Positions 25,902-35,404 of a stretch of DNA of 64,000 nucleotides are shown here, piece after piece. The DNA lies in contig JBQTIB010000109.1 in the NCBI GenBank assembly GCA_052389435.1, positions 10,644-74,643 on the forward strand, written 5' to 3'. The stretch's first letter is position 1, and every line of letters begins with the position of its first letter. The translations under genes were made by a program, and so were the position numbers. This DNA is from JBQTKD01 sp052389435 (lineage in GTDB: Bacteria > Actinomycetota > Actinomycetes > Sporichthyales > Sporichthyaceae). A model generated the notes under the pieces. The model saw only the letters and a program-made list of their open reading frames with translations, was not told where the DNA came from and ran no database searches.

Positions 25902-26986
25902 CGGCCAGCCGCCTGGAGAAAGCCTGCGACCATGGATTCGACGGAGTAGTGGTCGAGGGTCCAATCGGAGATCGCCGGACGTCGTGCGCGCCATGTGTCC
26001 GCATCCGCGTACACGGACCGAATCGCCTCCGCCAAGGCCTGCTCGGAACGAGCCGTAAACCAGACCGTGTTCTGCTCCGTTGCCAACGCAATCTCCGGAG
26101 CATGCGGTTCGTCGTCGGCGACGAGGGCCGGGACTCCATGGGCGAAACCGTGGGTGATGGACAGCCCTGCGTAGCCGGCGGAAACCGTGATGAGGGCGTC
26201 CGCGAAAATACGGCTGAGTGCCTCCGGGTCGCTGACGTGGCCTTCGAACAGCACTCGATCGGAGACACCGAGTTCCGCTGCGCGGACACGCAGTTCCCGT
26301 TCGAGTGGACCGGCCCCCACGAAGACAAGCTTTCCGTCGCCGACATCGTCGACGACCCTTGACCAGGCTTGCAGCGTCAGCACCGGCCTCTTCGCCTCGA
26401 CCAGTCGCCCGATCTGGACCACATTGCAGGCCGCGCCGGCCCTTGGAACTGTCGACGAGCGCGAACACACCGAGTTGGGAGCAACGAACGTGGGACGCCC
26501 GCTGTATTTCGCGACAGCCTGTCGATCCGATTCCGTGTAGAGCAGAACTCCCGATGCGAGACGCATCATGGCTTTGCGCAACCACAGCGTGCGCGACTCT
26601 GCGCCCGACCGGGGCCATGCGTGGCCCCACACGAGGGACCGACGGCCCAAAGCCCTGCGACCGGCCAAAATGATCCACACACTCAGAATGCGCGGATTCA
26701 GTTCGAGGACCGCGGATCTCGCGCCTACAGCCGGGCCCACGACTCCACGTTGCCACAGCGCCTTACGCCCGCCGAGGAAGAGGTTGTCGACCACCACCGC
26801 CTTCTGCGCGATGGCGGGCGAGAGTTCCACGGTCGGTTCGAAGTGGTTGCGTCCGACGTAGAACCTGGCGCCGTTGCATCGCTGCAAGACCTCATCGACA
26901 AACTCGTCGCGATAGGACGCCATGCACCCTTGCACCACCGCGACATCGTCGCGGGGTCTGCGCGGTCTAGGGATGAACTTCGCCAT
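25898..26986 (-). CDS. Glycosyltransferase family 4
   Basis: A 362-residue GT-B glycosyltransferase. The acceptor half includes VLYTESDRQAVAKYSG; the donor half has VVQIGRLVEAKRPVLTLQAW, LVFVGAGPLERELR, VLFEGHV and a GYAGLSITHGFAHGVPALV region. The last is the E-x7-E zone, here with less typical residues: the first Glu of the classical E-x7-E motif is not obvious. Substrate unknown. Part of a tightly packed operon, with four-base overlap to the acyltransferase and 13 bases from the FkbM gene upstream. Confidence 0.87.
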   Translation of the reverse strand: MAKFIPRPRRPRDDVAVVQGCMASYRDEFVDEVLQRCNGARFYVGRNHFEPTVELSPAIAQKAVVVDNLFLGGRKALWQRGVVGPAVGARSAVLELNPRILSVWIILAGRRALGRRSLVWGHAWPRSGAESRTLWLRKAMMRLASGVLLYTESDRQAVAKYSGRPTFVAPNSVCSRSSTVPRAGAACNVVQIGRLVEAKRPVLTLQAWSRVVDDVGDGKLVFVGAGPLERELRVRAAELGVSDRVLFEGHVSDPEALSRIFADALITVSAGYAGLSITHGFAHGVPALVADDEPHAPEIALATEQNTVWFTARSEQALAEAIRSVYADADTWRARRPAISDWTLDHYSVESMVAGFLQAAGR

Positions 26987-26999
26987 CGTCGTCGATCTC

Positions 27000-27752
27000 C
27001 TAGGCTCGCGCGGCGAGAACGTCGACTTGGAGGACGTCCCCAGTTCGCGGGTCTTCCAAGGCGGTCTCGATACCGATGGGGGCGAAGCCGTGCTCCCGCA
27101 GGGCGCCGAGAACCTCTAGGTAGTCGGATGAACCCGCGTAGAGCTCCTGGAAGGACAGTTCGACACGCACGAGAGCGGAGCGCTCCAGCACGCTTCGCGC
27201 GCCCGCGATGACGTCCAGTTCCAGGCCCTGCACGTCGATCTTCACGAAGAGCGGGCCGTCCAGGTTCTCCGCGCTCACCAGCTCGTCCAGCGTGCGCACC
27301 TCGACCTGCTCTAGGCCGACGATCGCGGTGGTGGGTTCCGCGATGCGGTGCAGATCGTTGACGGTGAGCAGCGAGCTGCTTGTCAGGTTCTTGCTGACGT
27401 TCATGATCTCGCTGCCGCTGGATCGACCGACGGCGAACTTCCGCGTGGTCCACAGCGGATCGCGTCGTGCGGCCGACTCCAGGGCTGCAAACGCCTCGGG
27501 CAAAGGCTCGACGGAGAGGATCCGCCCCTGGAAGCCGAGGCTGCGAAGCGACTGCCCGAACTGTCCGACGTTGGCGCCGATGTCGACGGTGGTGGCGATC
27601 CCCAGACGCGAAACACTCGCCATCAAGTGGGCGCGGCGGCCGGTGGTTGTGGAGACCAGTTCGAATCCGAGCTTGGCCAACGTCCGCTGAACTGGAATTT
27701 TCGAGCGCTGCCCGATGGGCGAATTGATCATCTGTCGTGCAGTCTGGCGCAC
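27000..27752 (-). CDS. FkbM family methyltransferase (second copy)
   Basis: A 250-residue FkbM methyltransferase. Motif I is TVDIGANVGQFGQSLRSLGF, followed by ILSVEPLPEAFAAL and LFVKIDVQGLELDVIAGA (K-x-D-x-x-G-x-E/L pattern). It is only distantly similar to the FkbM protein at 22.4 kb, so the two probably methylate different positions. An alternative start is the Met seven codons in (MINSPIGQ). It follows ugd by 54 bases in the minus arm. Confidence 0.88.
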   Translation of the reverse strand: MRQTARQMINSPIGQRSKIPVQRTLAKLGFELVSTTTGRRAHLMASVSRLGIATTVDIGANVGQFGQSLRSLGFQGRILSVEPLPEAFAALESAARRDPLWTTRKFAVGRSSGSEIMNVSKNLTSSSLLTVNDLHRIAEPTTAIVGLEQVEVRTLDELVSAENLDGPLFVKIDVQGLELDVIAGARSVLERSALVRVELSFQELYAGSSDYLEVLGALREHGFAPIGIETALEDPRTGDVLQVDVLAARA

Positions 27753-27806
27753 CGTCTTGCCTTTCGTCGTCGTGCGTCGTGAGAGTCCGAGGTTGCGGGC
27801 CCGCCG

Positions 27807-29198
27807 CTATGCGATGGCCGTTACTTCTGTCGACCCGACCGGCTGACGAGGCGAAGGGAGTCGAGCGGCAGGCGCTGGAGCTGCCCGGCCTAGGCCCACG
27901 TACTGCCACCCGGCGTTTCGCCACAGATCCGCATCGAGCGCGTTGCGCGCATCCAGCACCGCCGGGCGTGCGACGAGTGTCCGAAGGCCTTGAGGATCGA
28001 GCTGTCGGTACTCGGCCCATTCGGTCAGGTGCAAGACGAGGTCGGCGCCTTCGCAGGCCTCGACGACGGACGTCGCGTAGCGCAGCGTTGGATAGAGGGC
28101 GCGCGCTCGGTCGATCGCCTTCGGATCGTGGACGCGCACGTCGGCGCCGCAGATCTGCAACGCATGTGCAGTTGCAAGGGCCGGCGAGTCTCGAACGTCG
28201 TCGGAGTCTGGTTTGAAGGCCGCGCCCAGCACGGCGAGTCGACGGCCCGTGAGATCGCCGCCGCACATCGTCGCCACCCGTTCGACGACCTTGTCGCGCC
28301 GGGAGAGGTTCATCGCGTCCACCTCCCGCAGGAGCGCGAGCGATTCGCCGACTCCGAGTTCCTCGGCGCGGGCCATGAACGCCCGGATGTCCTTGGGCAG
28401 GCAGCCTCCGCCGAACCCGAGTCCCGCGTTGAGGAACCGGCGGCCGATGCGCGGGTCGTGGCCGATCGCGTCGGCCAGCAGGCTGACGTCCGCGCCGGCC
28501 GCGTCGCAGACGTCGGCGATGGCGTTGATGAAGGAGATTTTCGTTGCCAGGAAGGCATTCGCGGCCACCTTGACCAACTCCGCAGTCGCGAAGTCCATCG
28601 TCAGGAACGGCACACCCGCCTGAATCTGGGCCCGATACACCTCGCGCAGCAACGCCACGGCGCGGTCCGACTGGACCCCGGCGACGAGCCTGTCGGGGCG
28701 CAGTGTGTCCGCCACCGCGAAACCTTCGCGGAGGAACTCTGGATTCCAGGCGAGCTCGGCATCGCTCCCTGCCGGCGCCAGCTCGGTTAGCCGTTTGGCA
28801 AGGCGCTCTGCCGTGCCCACGGGCACGGTCGACTTGCCCACCAGCAGGCACGGCCGGCGCAGCAGCGGGCCGAGCTTCTCCACGACGGAGTCGACCTGGC
28901 TCAGGTCGGCGGCAAGCCCGTCGTTGCGCTGAGGAGTTCCGACGCAACTGAAGTGGACGTCGCCGAAGTCCGCGATCTCGTGGAAGGACGTGGTGAAGCG
29001 GAGTCTTCCGCTCGCCACGTGGGTAGCGACGAGCCTGTCGAGCTCCGGCTCGTAGAACGGCACCTTGCCCTCGCGCAGGCCGTGGATCTTTGCCTCGTCG
29101 GTGTCGATGCCGAGCACGTCGAAGCCGAGTTCGGCCATGCAGGCGGCGTGCGTCAGACCGAGGTAGCCGGTCCCGATGACGGTGATGCGCAGTGCCAC
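27807..29198 (-). CDS. ugd: UDP-glucose 6-dehydrogenase
   Basis: A 463-residue nucleotide-sugar dehydrogenase oxidising UDP-glucose to UDP-glucuronate with two NAD. The Rossmann motif is ITVIGTGYLGL, with VGKSTVPVGT, NPEFLREG and KVAANAFLATKISFINA as family stretches. The catalytic cysteine is in GFGGGCLPKDIRAF, and the C-terminal UDP-binding part has LGAAFKPDSDDVRDSP. GTG 29198 begins VALRITVIG and lies four bases past the gmd stop. It supplies an acidic sugar for the polymer. GDP-mannose dehydrogenase is a less likely alternative. Confidence 0.93.
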   Translation of the reverse strand: MALRITVIGTGYLGLTHAACMAELGFDVLGIDTDEAKIHGLREGKVPFYEPELDRLVATHVASGRLRFTTSFHEIADFGDVHFSCVGTPQRNDGLAADLSQVDSVVEKLGPLLRRPCLLVGKSTVPVGTAERLAKRLTELAPAGSDAELAWNPEFLREGFAVADTLRPDRLVAGVQSDRAVALLREVYRAQIQAGVPFLTMDFATAELVKVAANAFLATKISFINAIADVCDAAGADVSLLADAIGHDPRIGRRFLNAGLGFGGGCLPKDIRAFMARAEELGVGESLALLREVDAMNLSRRDKVVERVATMCGGDLTGRRLAVLGAAFKPDSDDVRDSPALATAHALQICGADVRVHDPKAIDRARALYPTLRYATSVVEACEGADLVLHLTEWAEYRQLDPQGLRTLVARPAVLDARNALDADLWRNAGWQYVGLGRAAPAPAARLPSPRQPVGSTEVTAIA

Positions 29199-29202
29199 CG
29201 GG

Positions 29203-30219
29203 TCACCGGCCGCCGGCGCGCACGAGCTTGCCCGACAGAGCGTCGTCGAGCTGTTGGATGTCGGCGTTGACCATGATGCGGGCAAGCAGGCGCCAGTCGG
29301 TCTTCGCCTTCCACCCGAGTTCGCGCTCGGCCTTGCTCGGGTCGCCGACGAGGGCGTCGACCTCGCTGGGGCGCTCGTAGGCCTTGTCGTAGCGGACGTA
29401 CTGCTCCCAGTCCATGCCGGCCTCGGCGAAGGCGACCTCGCAGAAGTCGCGGACCGAGCCCGCGCGGCCCGTGGCGAGGACGTAGTCGCTGGGCCGGTCC
29501 TGCTGGAGCATCAGCCACATGCCCTCGACGTACTCCTTGGCGTAGCCCCAGTCTCGGACGGCGCTGAGGTTGCCGAGGTAGAGCGCGTCCTGCAGACCCG
29601 CCTGGATCATCGCGACCGCGCGGGTGATCTTGCGCGTGACGAAGGTTTCGCCGCGACGCGGAGACTCGTGGTTGAACAGGATGCCGTTGACGGCGTACAT
29701 GTCGTACGCCTCGCGGTAGTTGACGGTCGACCAGTAGCTGTAGAGCTTCGCGCAGGCGTACGGGGAACGCGGGTGGAACGGCGTTTCCTCGTTCTGCGGC
29801 GGCGGGGTCGAACCGTAGAGCTCGGAGCTGGAGGCCTGGTAGAACCGCGTCTCGATACGTGCGGCGCGGATGGCCTCGAGCAGGCGGACGGTGCCCATCG
29901 CGGTGATGTCGCCGGTGTACTCGGGCTCGTCGAAGGACACCCGCACGTGGCTCTGGGCGCCGAGGTTGTACACCTCGTCGGGGGCGATGTCGCGCAGCAG
30001 GTTGACCATCCGGGTCCCCTCGGACAGGTCGCCGTAGTGCAGGAACAGCTGGCGGGAGGACTCGTGCGGGTCCTGGTAGACCTCGTCGAGGCGCTCGGTG
30101 TTGAAGCTGGAGGAGCGGCGGATGATGCCGTGGACCTCGTAGCCCTTGGCCAACAGCAGTTCGGCCAGGTACGAGCCGTCCTGGCCGGTGATGCCGGTGA
30201 TCAGTGCCGAGCGAGCCAT
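29203..30219 (-). CDS. gmd: GDP-mannose 4,6-dehydratase
   Basis: A 338-residue enzyme converting GDP-D-mannose to GDP-4-keto-6-deoxy-D-mannose. The NADP motif is [16 protein letters not shown], with [13 protein letters not shown], the catalytic region [10 protein letters not shown] and [12 protein letters not shown] (Tyr-x3-Lys), and [17 protein letters not shown]. Length is typical. It works with Fcl in the other arm to make GDP-L-fucose. A GGGAC-N4-GTCC box lies about 100 bases upstream, so it probably has its own promoter after the cupin gene. Confidence 0.97.
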   Translation of the reverse strand: MARSALITGITGQDGSYLAELLLAKGYEVHGIIRRSSSFNTERLDEVYQDPHESSRQLFLHYGDLSEGTRMVNLLRDIAPDEVYNLGAQSHVRVSFDEPEYTGDITAMGTVRLLEAIRAARIETRFYQASSSELYGSTPPPQNEETPFHPRSPYACAKLYSYWSTVNYREAYDMYAVNGILFNHESPRRGETFVTRKITRAVAMIQAGLQDALYLGNLSAVRDWGYAKEYVEGMWLMLQQDRPSDYVLATGRAGSVRDFCEVAFAEAGMDWEQYVRYDKAYERPSEVDALVGDPSKAERELGWKAKTDWRLLARIMVNADIQQLDDALSGKLVRAGGR

Positions 30220-30316
30220 GTGCCAGTCCTTCGGTTTCGCAGCGGTTGGGGCGGTCGGTGCCGCAATGACGTAGACGTCTTCTGGAGGCCGGAAGTTGAG
30301 GCCCTGGAACGGAAAG

Positions 30317-30329
30317 GGGACTTTCGTCC
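30317..30329 (-). promoter_or_regulatory. GGGAC-N4-GTCC box upstream of gmd
   Basis: The plus strand reads GGGACTTTCGTCC, 98-110 bases upstream of the gmd ATG. The arms GGGAC and GTCC with a 4-base TTTC centre match 9 of 10 arm positions of the DosR/DevR-type consensus GGGAC-TWWA-GTCCC. A near copy precedes the sugar transferase gene. Confidence 0.45.
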
Positions 30330-30373
30330 GGGCGATCCGGTACGAACGGCTGAGGCAGTGCCCGGCGCGGCGG

Positions 30374-30781
30374 TCAGGCGGACCCGGCGCGCGGTCCGGG
30401 CACCGCGGCGCGGCCGTAGCCGTCCTGGAGCCGGACGACGTCGTCGAGCTGGGTGGTGGAGGCTTCGAGCGCGAGGATGTCGGTCGTCGCACGGAGGCGG
30501 TGGATGGTTCCCGGGCGCAGGTGGATGGTGTCCCCGGGGAGCATGTCCAGGGTCTGGAGGGAGTCGAGGTCGGGGCCGACGTCGAGCTGGGCCTGTCCCG
30601 ACCACAGGGCGATGACTTCGTCCTTCTCGACGTGGTACTGCAGCGAGAGCGCCTCGCCGGCGCGCACGTGCAGGACCTTGCCGCAGTACATGCCGGGCAC
30701 GAGGGCGAAGATCTTCTCGTAGCCCCACGGCTTGTCGACGTGGGTCATGGCGGTGAACGCGGTGCGTTCGGTTGTGGTCAT
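30374..30781 (-). CDS. Cupin mannose-6-phosphate isomerase-like protein
   Basis: A 135-residue single-domain cupin like the C-terminal half of type II phosphomannose isomerase / mannose-1-phosphate guanylyltransferase. Features are [29 protein letters not shown] (metal-binding His and Glu) and LRPGTIHRL (metal His). It could isomerise fructose-6-phosphate to mannose-6-phosphate for GDP-mannose supply, but could also be a binding protein only. It sits between the initiating transferase and gmd in the minus arm, which fits GDP-mannose metabolism. Confidence 0.85.
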   Translation of the reverse strand: MTTTERTAFTAMTHVDKPWGYEKIFALVPGMYCGKVLHVRAGEALSLQYHVEKDEVIALWSGQAQLDVGPDLDSLQTLDMLPGDTIHLRPGTIHRLRATTDILALEASTTQLDDVVRLQDGYGRAAVPGPRAGSA

Positions 30782-30824
30782 GGGAGCCTCCGGGCTCGTT
30801 GCTGGAGAGCGATGTGATGGAGTG

Positions 30825-32474
30825 TCAGTGAGCGCCGGAGCCGCGCAGGACGGCTCGGGCGGTGCGGGCGAGGATGACGACGTCGGCGGCGAGGGACCAG
30901 TTCTCGACGTAGCGGATGTCGAGGGTCTCGGTCTCGGCCCAGGTCAGGCTCGAGCGCCCGGAGACCTGCCACAGGCCGGTGAGGCCGGGCTTGACCGCCA
31001 GGCGGCGGCGCATGTCCGAGCTGTACCGGGCGACCTCGTCCGGCAGCGGCGGCCGCGGGCCGACGAGCGACATCTCCCCGCGGACCACGTTGAGCAGTTG
31101 GGGCAGTTCGTCGACGGAGTATCGGCGCAGCCAGCGGCCCAGCGGGGTGATCCGCGGGTCGTGGGCGATCTTGAACAGGACGCCGTCGCTCTCGTTGAGG
31201 TGCTCCAGGTCGCTCCTGCGGGCCTCGGCGTCGACGACCATCGTGCGGAACTTGACCATCGCGAACTCGCGGCCGTCGATGCCGACCCGCTGCTGACGGA
31301 AGAACACCGGCCCGCGGTCGCCGAGCTTGATCGCGAGGGCAACGCCCACCAGCAGCGGGGAGATCGCGAGCAGGCCCGCCACGGCGGCGGTGCGGTCGAA
31401 GACGCCCTTGGCGACCCGGGCGGGACCGGACAGTCGCGCCGGAGTGACCTGGAGCAGCGCCGAGTGTGCGGTCGGGCGGACCACCACGCGGTTGACGGCG
31501 ACCTCGGTGAGCCCCGGGCACACCAGCAGCTCGGTACCGGTCGCCTCCAGGCGCCAGGCCAGGCGGCGCAACTCCTCCCGCGCGATCCCGGACCCGGGCA
31601 GCACGACGACGGTGTCCGCCGCCACTGCGGCCAGAGCGGCCTCGAGGTCGACGACGCCGGCGCGCAACGGCAGGTGCAGGTCCGGCAGCGCGGCGATCCC
31701 GTCGGTGGCGCAGGCGGCGACGACCGTCATCCCCGCAGCGGCGTCACGACGCAGGCGATGGGTGGTTGCCTGGATCTCCTCCCCCGGCCCGACGAGCATC
31801 GTGCGCTGCAGGCATCGGCCCTGCCGCCGTTCCCAGTGCAGGGCCGCTCGTTGGAAGCCGCGGCCGGCGACGGCGAGCAGGACCACCGCGGGAACGGCGA
31901 CGAACACGTAGCCGCGGGCGAACTCGGCCTTGGTGACGTAGGAGAGCAGGGCAACGGCCACCAGGGTGGCGCCGCCGGCGCGCGCGACTCGGGTGAACTC
32001 GTGGGCGCCGATTCCGACGACACGACGGTCGTAGCCGCGGAAGATCGCCACCAACGCGATCCAGACCGGGACCATGGCCAGGGAGCCGTAGAGGTAGTCG
32101 GCGGGAAAGGCCGAACCGAACCGCGCGACGAGGGCCATCCCGGTCGCGCAGAGCGCGGCGACGACGTCGACGGCCAGAGACCCGAGCACGTAGCCGCGGC
32201 GCCAGTCCGGCCCAGGGGCGGGGGCAGGGGCGGGCGGCGGATCCGTTCGGGCGGATACTGGATCCGCGGACACCCGCATCTGCGGGATGACGACGCGGCG
32301 TTCGGACAACTGGCTCATGACGGCGGCATTCCCCGTGAATGGCTTCGACTGAGGGCTATGTGCGTCGCGGTCGCGACGTAGGCGAATGGATTCCATGAAT
32401 GCGCCTATTGCTCGCTGGAACGGCTCGTCGTCCACCGACATCGAGGACGGACCGGCGCCTTGGGGATCGTTCAC
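30825..32474 (-). CDS. Initiating sugar-phosphate transferase (WbaP/CpsE-type)
   Basis: A polyprenyl-phosphate glycosylphosphotransferase of up to 549 residues. It has four N-terminal helices, a CoA-binding-like middle domain and a fifth helix (VFDRTAAVAGLLAISPLLVGVALAI region). The catalytic domain carries MVKFRTMVVDAE, YSVDELPQLLNVVRGEMSLVGPRP and VKPGLTGLWQVSGRSSLT. It puts the first sugar-1-phosphate on undecaprenyl phosphate. The start is uncertain: GTG 32474, ATG 32441 and ATG 32396 all lack a strong ribosome site. It is the first gene of the minus arm, with a GGGAC-N4-GTCC box about 110 bases upstream. Confidence 0.93.
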   Translation of the reverse strand: MNDPQGAGPSSMSVDDEPFQRAIGAFMESIRLRRDRDAHSPQSKPFTGNAAVMSQLSERRVVIPQMRVSADPVSARTDPPPAPAPAPGPDWRRGYVLGSLAVDVVAALCATGMALVARFGSAFPADYLYGSLAMVPVWIALVAIFRGYDRRVVGIGAHEFTRVARAGGATLVAVALLSYVTKAEFARGYVFVAVPAVVLLAVAGRGFQRAALHWERRQGRCLQRTMLVGPGEEIQATTHRLRRDAAAGMTVVAACATDGIAALPDLHLPLRAGVVDLEAALAAVAADTVVVLPGSGIAREELRRLAWRLEATGTELLVCPGLTEVAVNRVVVRPTAHSALLQVTPARLSGPARVAKGVFDRTAAVAGLLAISPLLVGVALAIKLGDRGPVFFRQQRVGIDGREFAMVKFRTMVVDAEARRSDLEHLNESDGVLFKIAHDPRITPLGRWLRRYSVDELPQLLNVVRGEMSLVGPRPPLPDEVARYSSDMRRRLAVKPGLTGLWQVSGRSSLTWAETETLDIRYVENWSLAADVVILARTARAVLRGSGAH

Positions 32475-32581
32475 CTGTATGCAAAGAAATTACCATGCGG
32501 GCAATTTCGCGTATCGGCTACAACGGACAGATCGGAAACTTTATGGCCGAAGAGTTGATTGCCGATCGGTCTTTTGCTCTA

Positions 32582-32594
32582 GGACCAAAGTCCC
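32582..32594 (-). promoter_or_regulatory. GGGAC-N4-GTCC box upstream of the initiating transferase
   Basis: The minus strand reads GGGACTTTGGTCC. It is 108-120 bases upstream of GTG 32474 and resembles DosR/DevR boxes (GGGAC-TWWA-GTCCC), with 9 of 10 arm positions matching. Same element and similar distance as the one before gmd. Confidence 0.45.
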
Positions 32595-32637
32595 GGGGAG
32601 TCGACACCGCGCGACGACATGGCGAGACGACAACGGA

Positions 32638-32661
32638 CGGGCACCGAGGATCGGGTGCCCG
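32638..32661 (-). terminator. Hairpin after the LPRTG protein gene
   Basis: Inverted repeat CGGGCACC / GGTGCCCG with an 8-base loop, 18 bases beyond the stop of the minus-strand gene ending at 32679. No T-run. It separates that gene from the sugar transferase operon in the same direction. Confidence 0.6.
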
Positions 32662-32678
32662 CCCGCAGGCTGGTGAAG

Positions 32679-33242
<564 letters not shown>

Positions 33243-33601
33243 ATACATCCTCCGTGAGTGGTTGGCGCTCCGCAGCGGTCGTGCGTTCGGCGCGTCCGGC
33301 TTGTCGGTGGTGGAGTGGTCCGTGGGCTTCTTCGACCACGATGGGGGCTTTCGAGGGGGCCTCGACACGAACGGGCCTGAATGTCCCTCCGAATTCAACG
33401 ACCACGCCAAAGATAAAGTCATGGTCAAGGACTCCGCCATAGCATTGGCCATGTCGATCAAGAAGTTGTCCGGTTCGTATATCGATTTCCAGCTAGTCGG
33501 CCCAGGTGAGAATGGGCCGTTCGGCGGACCTCTCGCGCGCAATTCGAACTTTACGATTGCCAGGCACGGCAAATCGTGCGCGAGCAGTCACGGGGGAATT
33601 G
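33243..33601. promoter_or_regulatory. Divergent intergenic region, LPRTG gene / DUF4012 gene
   Basis: 359 bases with no supported gene. It must contain both divergent promoters. It is less GC-rich than its surroundings around 33410-33600, with AT-rich stretches such as CGTATATCGATTT near 33477 and AATTCGAACTTTACG near 33541, where a plus-strand promoter could sit. No hairpin or known motif was convincing. Confidence 0.5.
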
Positions 33602-35404
33602 TTGAGCGCCTCAACGCACTCTGTCCCGGCCCTGCGCACGGCCGGTCGCAGACCGTCGCCGCGCCCGGCCGCCAAGCGCCGCAGGACGGGCCTGGTCCTG
33701 GCCCTCGCCGGCGGCGTCGTCCTGCTCGGGCTCGCCTGGCTCGCCGTCTCTGCACTCTGGGCTCGCTCCGTGCTCGACGCGGCTCGGACCGACGTGGCCA
33801 CGCTGCGCGCGCAGGCGGCGGCCGGCGACCTCGACGCCGCGCGCCGCACCGCGGACTCCCTCGGTCGGCACGCCGGCCGAGCGCACACCCTGACCGGCGG
33901 GCCGGTGTGGGCTCTCGCGGCGAACCTGCCCGGTGGCGGCCCCCTCCGCACGGTCCGCGGCATGACCGAGGCCCTCGACGACGTCGCCACCGAGGCGCTG
34001 CCGGATCTGCTCGACGTCGCCGATTCGCTGTCCCCTGCGACGCTGCGCCGCGAGGGCGGTGGAATCGACGCCGCCCGCATCGCCGCTGCGGCGCCGGCGG
34101 TCGACCGAGCGGCGAGCGTGCTGGCCAAGGCCGTCGCGGACGTCGAGGCGCTGCCCGCCGCCGGCGTCACCGCGATCGACTCGGCTCGCACCGAATTGCT
34201 GGAGGGGCTGTCCTCGGCCGAGGCCACGCTGCGCACGACGAACGCCGCGGCGGGAGTGCTGCCGGCGATGTTGGGAACGGACCGCCCGCAGACCTATCTG
34301 ATCGCCCTGCAGAACAGCGCCGAGGCGCGCGGCACCGGCGGCATGGCGGGCGCCTTCGGCCTGCTGACCGTGGAGAACGGGGCGATGAGCTTCGGGCGCT
34401 TCGACAGCGACCGCGTGCTGTGGGGCGTCCGCGCAGAGGTCGACCTCGGTGCGGAGTACGAAGCGCGCTTCGCCCGATCGGGCAGCACGACCCTGTACAA
34501 CAACGCCAATCTCTCGCCCCACTTTCCCTACGCGGGTGCGATCTGGGCGTCGATGTGGAAGAAGCACTCCGGCCGGGCGGTCGACGGGGTCATCGCCGTC
34601 GACCCGGCCGTGCTCGGCTACGTGCTCGGCGCCACCGGGCCGGCGAAGCTCCCCGACGGCACCGCGGTGACCGCCTCGAACGTCGTCGCGCTCACCCAGG
34701 CCACCGCCTACGCCCGCTTCCCCGAGGACGAGGATCGGCGAAAGTTCCTCGTCGCCGTCGCCAAGGCCAGCGTCGCGCGCATCGGCGACGGCTCCGGGGA
34801 CACCGTCGATCTGGTCAGGGCCCTGGCCAGAGGCGCGAGGGAACGCCGACTCATGGTCTGGAGCGCCGATCCGGCCCGGCAGGCCGCACTCGAGCAGACC
34901 CCCGTCGCGGGCGTGCTCCCCGAGACCGCCGCTCCGTACGCGGGTCTGGCGATCGTGAACGAGGCGGGAAACAAACTCGACTACTACCTCGACCGCGACG
35001 TGACCTGGGTTCGCTCCGGCTGCGGTCGGGCAGGCTCGGTGACGGTCACGGCCACCCTGAGGAACAACGCCCCGAGTCCGCTGCCCGACTGGGTCGTCGC
35101 CCGCAACGACACCCACGGCAAGACAGTCCGTCGCGGCGACCACCGCGTGCTCGCGTCCTGGTACGCCACGGCGGGGGCGCAGATGGAGTCGGTCAGCGTC
35201 GACGGAAGGCCCGCGGTCGCGTCGATCGGCGTGGAACGGGGCCACCCGGTCTTCGTCGTAGACCTCGAACTGCCCCGCGGCGCCACGCGGACGATCGTCT
35301 GGAACCTGGTCGAACCGATCCTCGACGAGAAGCCGGTGACGGTCCTGCACCAGCCCCTGGTGCGGCCGTTGACCGTGCGGGTGGACGATCGGGCATGCCG
35401 GTGA
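33602..35404 (+). CDS. DUF4012 domain membrane protein
   Basis: A protein of about 600 residues. A Pro/Arg-rich cytoplasmic start is followed by one membrane helix (GLVLALAGGVVLLGLAWLAVSAL, about residues 30-52) and a large outer domain. The outer part carries the DUF4012 pattern: ALQNSAEARGTGGMAGAFGLL, then FPYAGAIWASMWKKHSGRAVDGVIAVDP and LTQATAYARFPED. DUF4012 proteins are common in Gram-positive exopolysaccharide loci; their function is unknown. The start is TTG 33602 with GGGGGAA just upstream; TTG 33599 is equally possible. Its TGA overlaps GTG 35401 of the phosphatase gene. Confidence 0.85.
   Translation: MSASTHSVPALRTAGRRPSPRPAAKRRRTGLVLALAGGVVLLGLAWLAVSALWARSVLDAARTDVATLRAQAAAGDLDAARRTADSLGRHAGRAHTLTGGPVWALAANLPGGGPLRTVRGMTEALDDVATEALPDLLDVADSLSPATLRREGGGIDAARIAAAAPAVDRAASVLAKAVADVEALPAAGVTAIDSARTELLEGLSSAEATLRTTNAAAGVLPAMLGTDRPQTYLIALQNSAEARGTGGMAGAFGLLTVENGAMSFGRFDSDRVLWGVRAEVDLGAEYEARFARSGSTTLYNNANLSPHFPYAGAIWASMWKKHSGRAVDGVIAVDPAVLGYVLGATGPAKLPDGTAVTASNVVALTQATAYARFPEDEDRRKFLVAVAKASVARIGDGSGDTVDLVRALARGARERRLMVWSADPARQAALEQTPVAGVLPETAAPYAGLAIVNEAGNKLDYYLDRDVTWVRSGCGRAGSVTVTATLRNNAPSPLPDWVVARNDTHGKTVRRGDHRVLASWYATAGAQMESVSVDGRPAVASIGVERGHPVFVVDLELPRGATRTIVWNLVEPILDEKPVTVLHQPLVRPLTVRVDDRACR

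Noticed and set aside
27795..27804. GCGGGCCCGC palindrome between ugd and the FkbM gene
   Set aside because: Ten bases only and lying against the ugd stop; expected by chance at this GC content.
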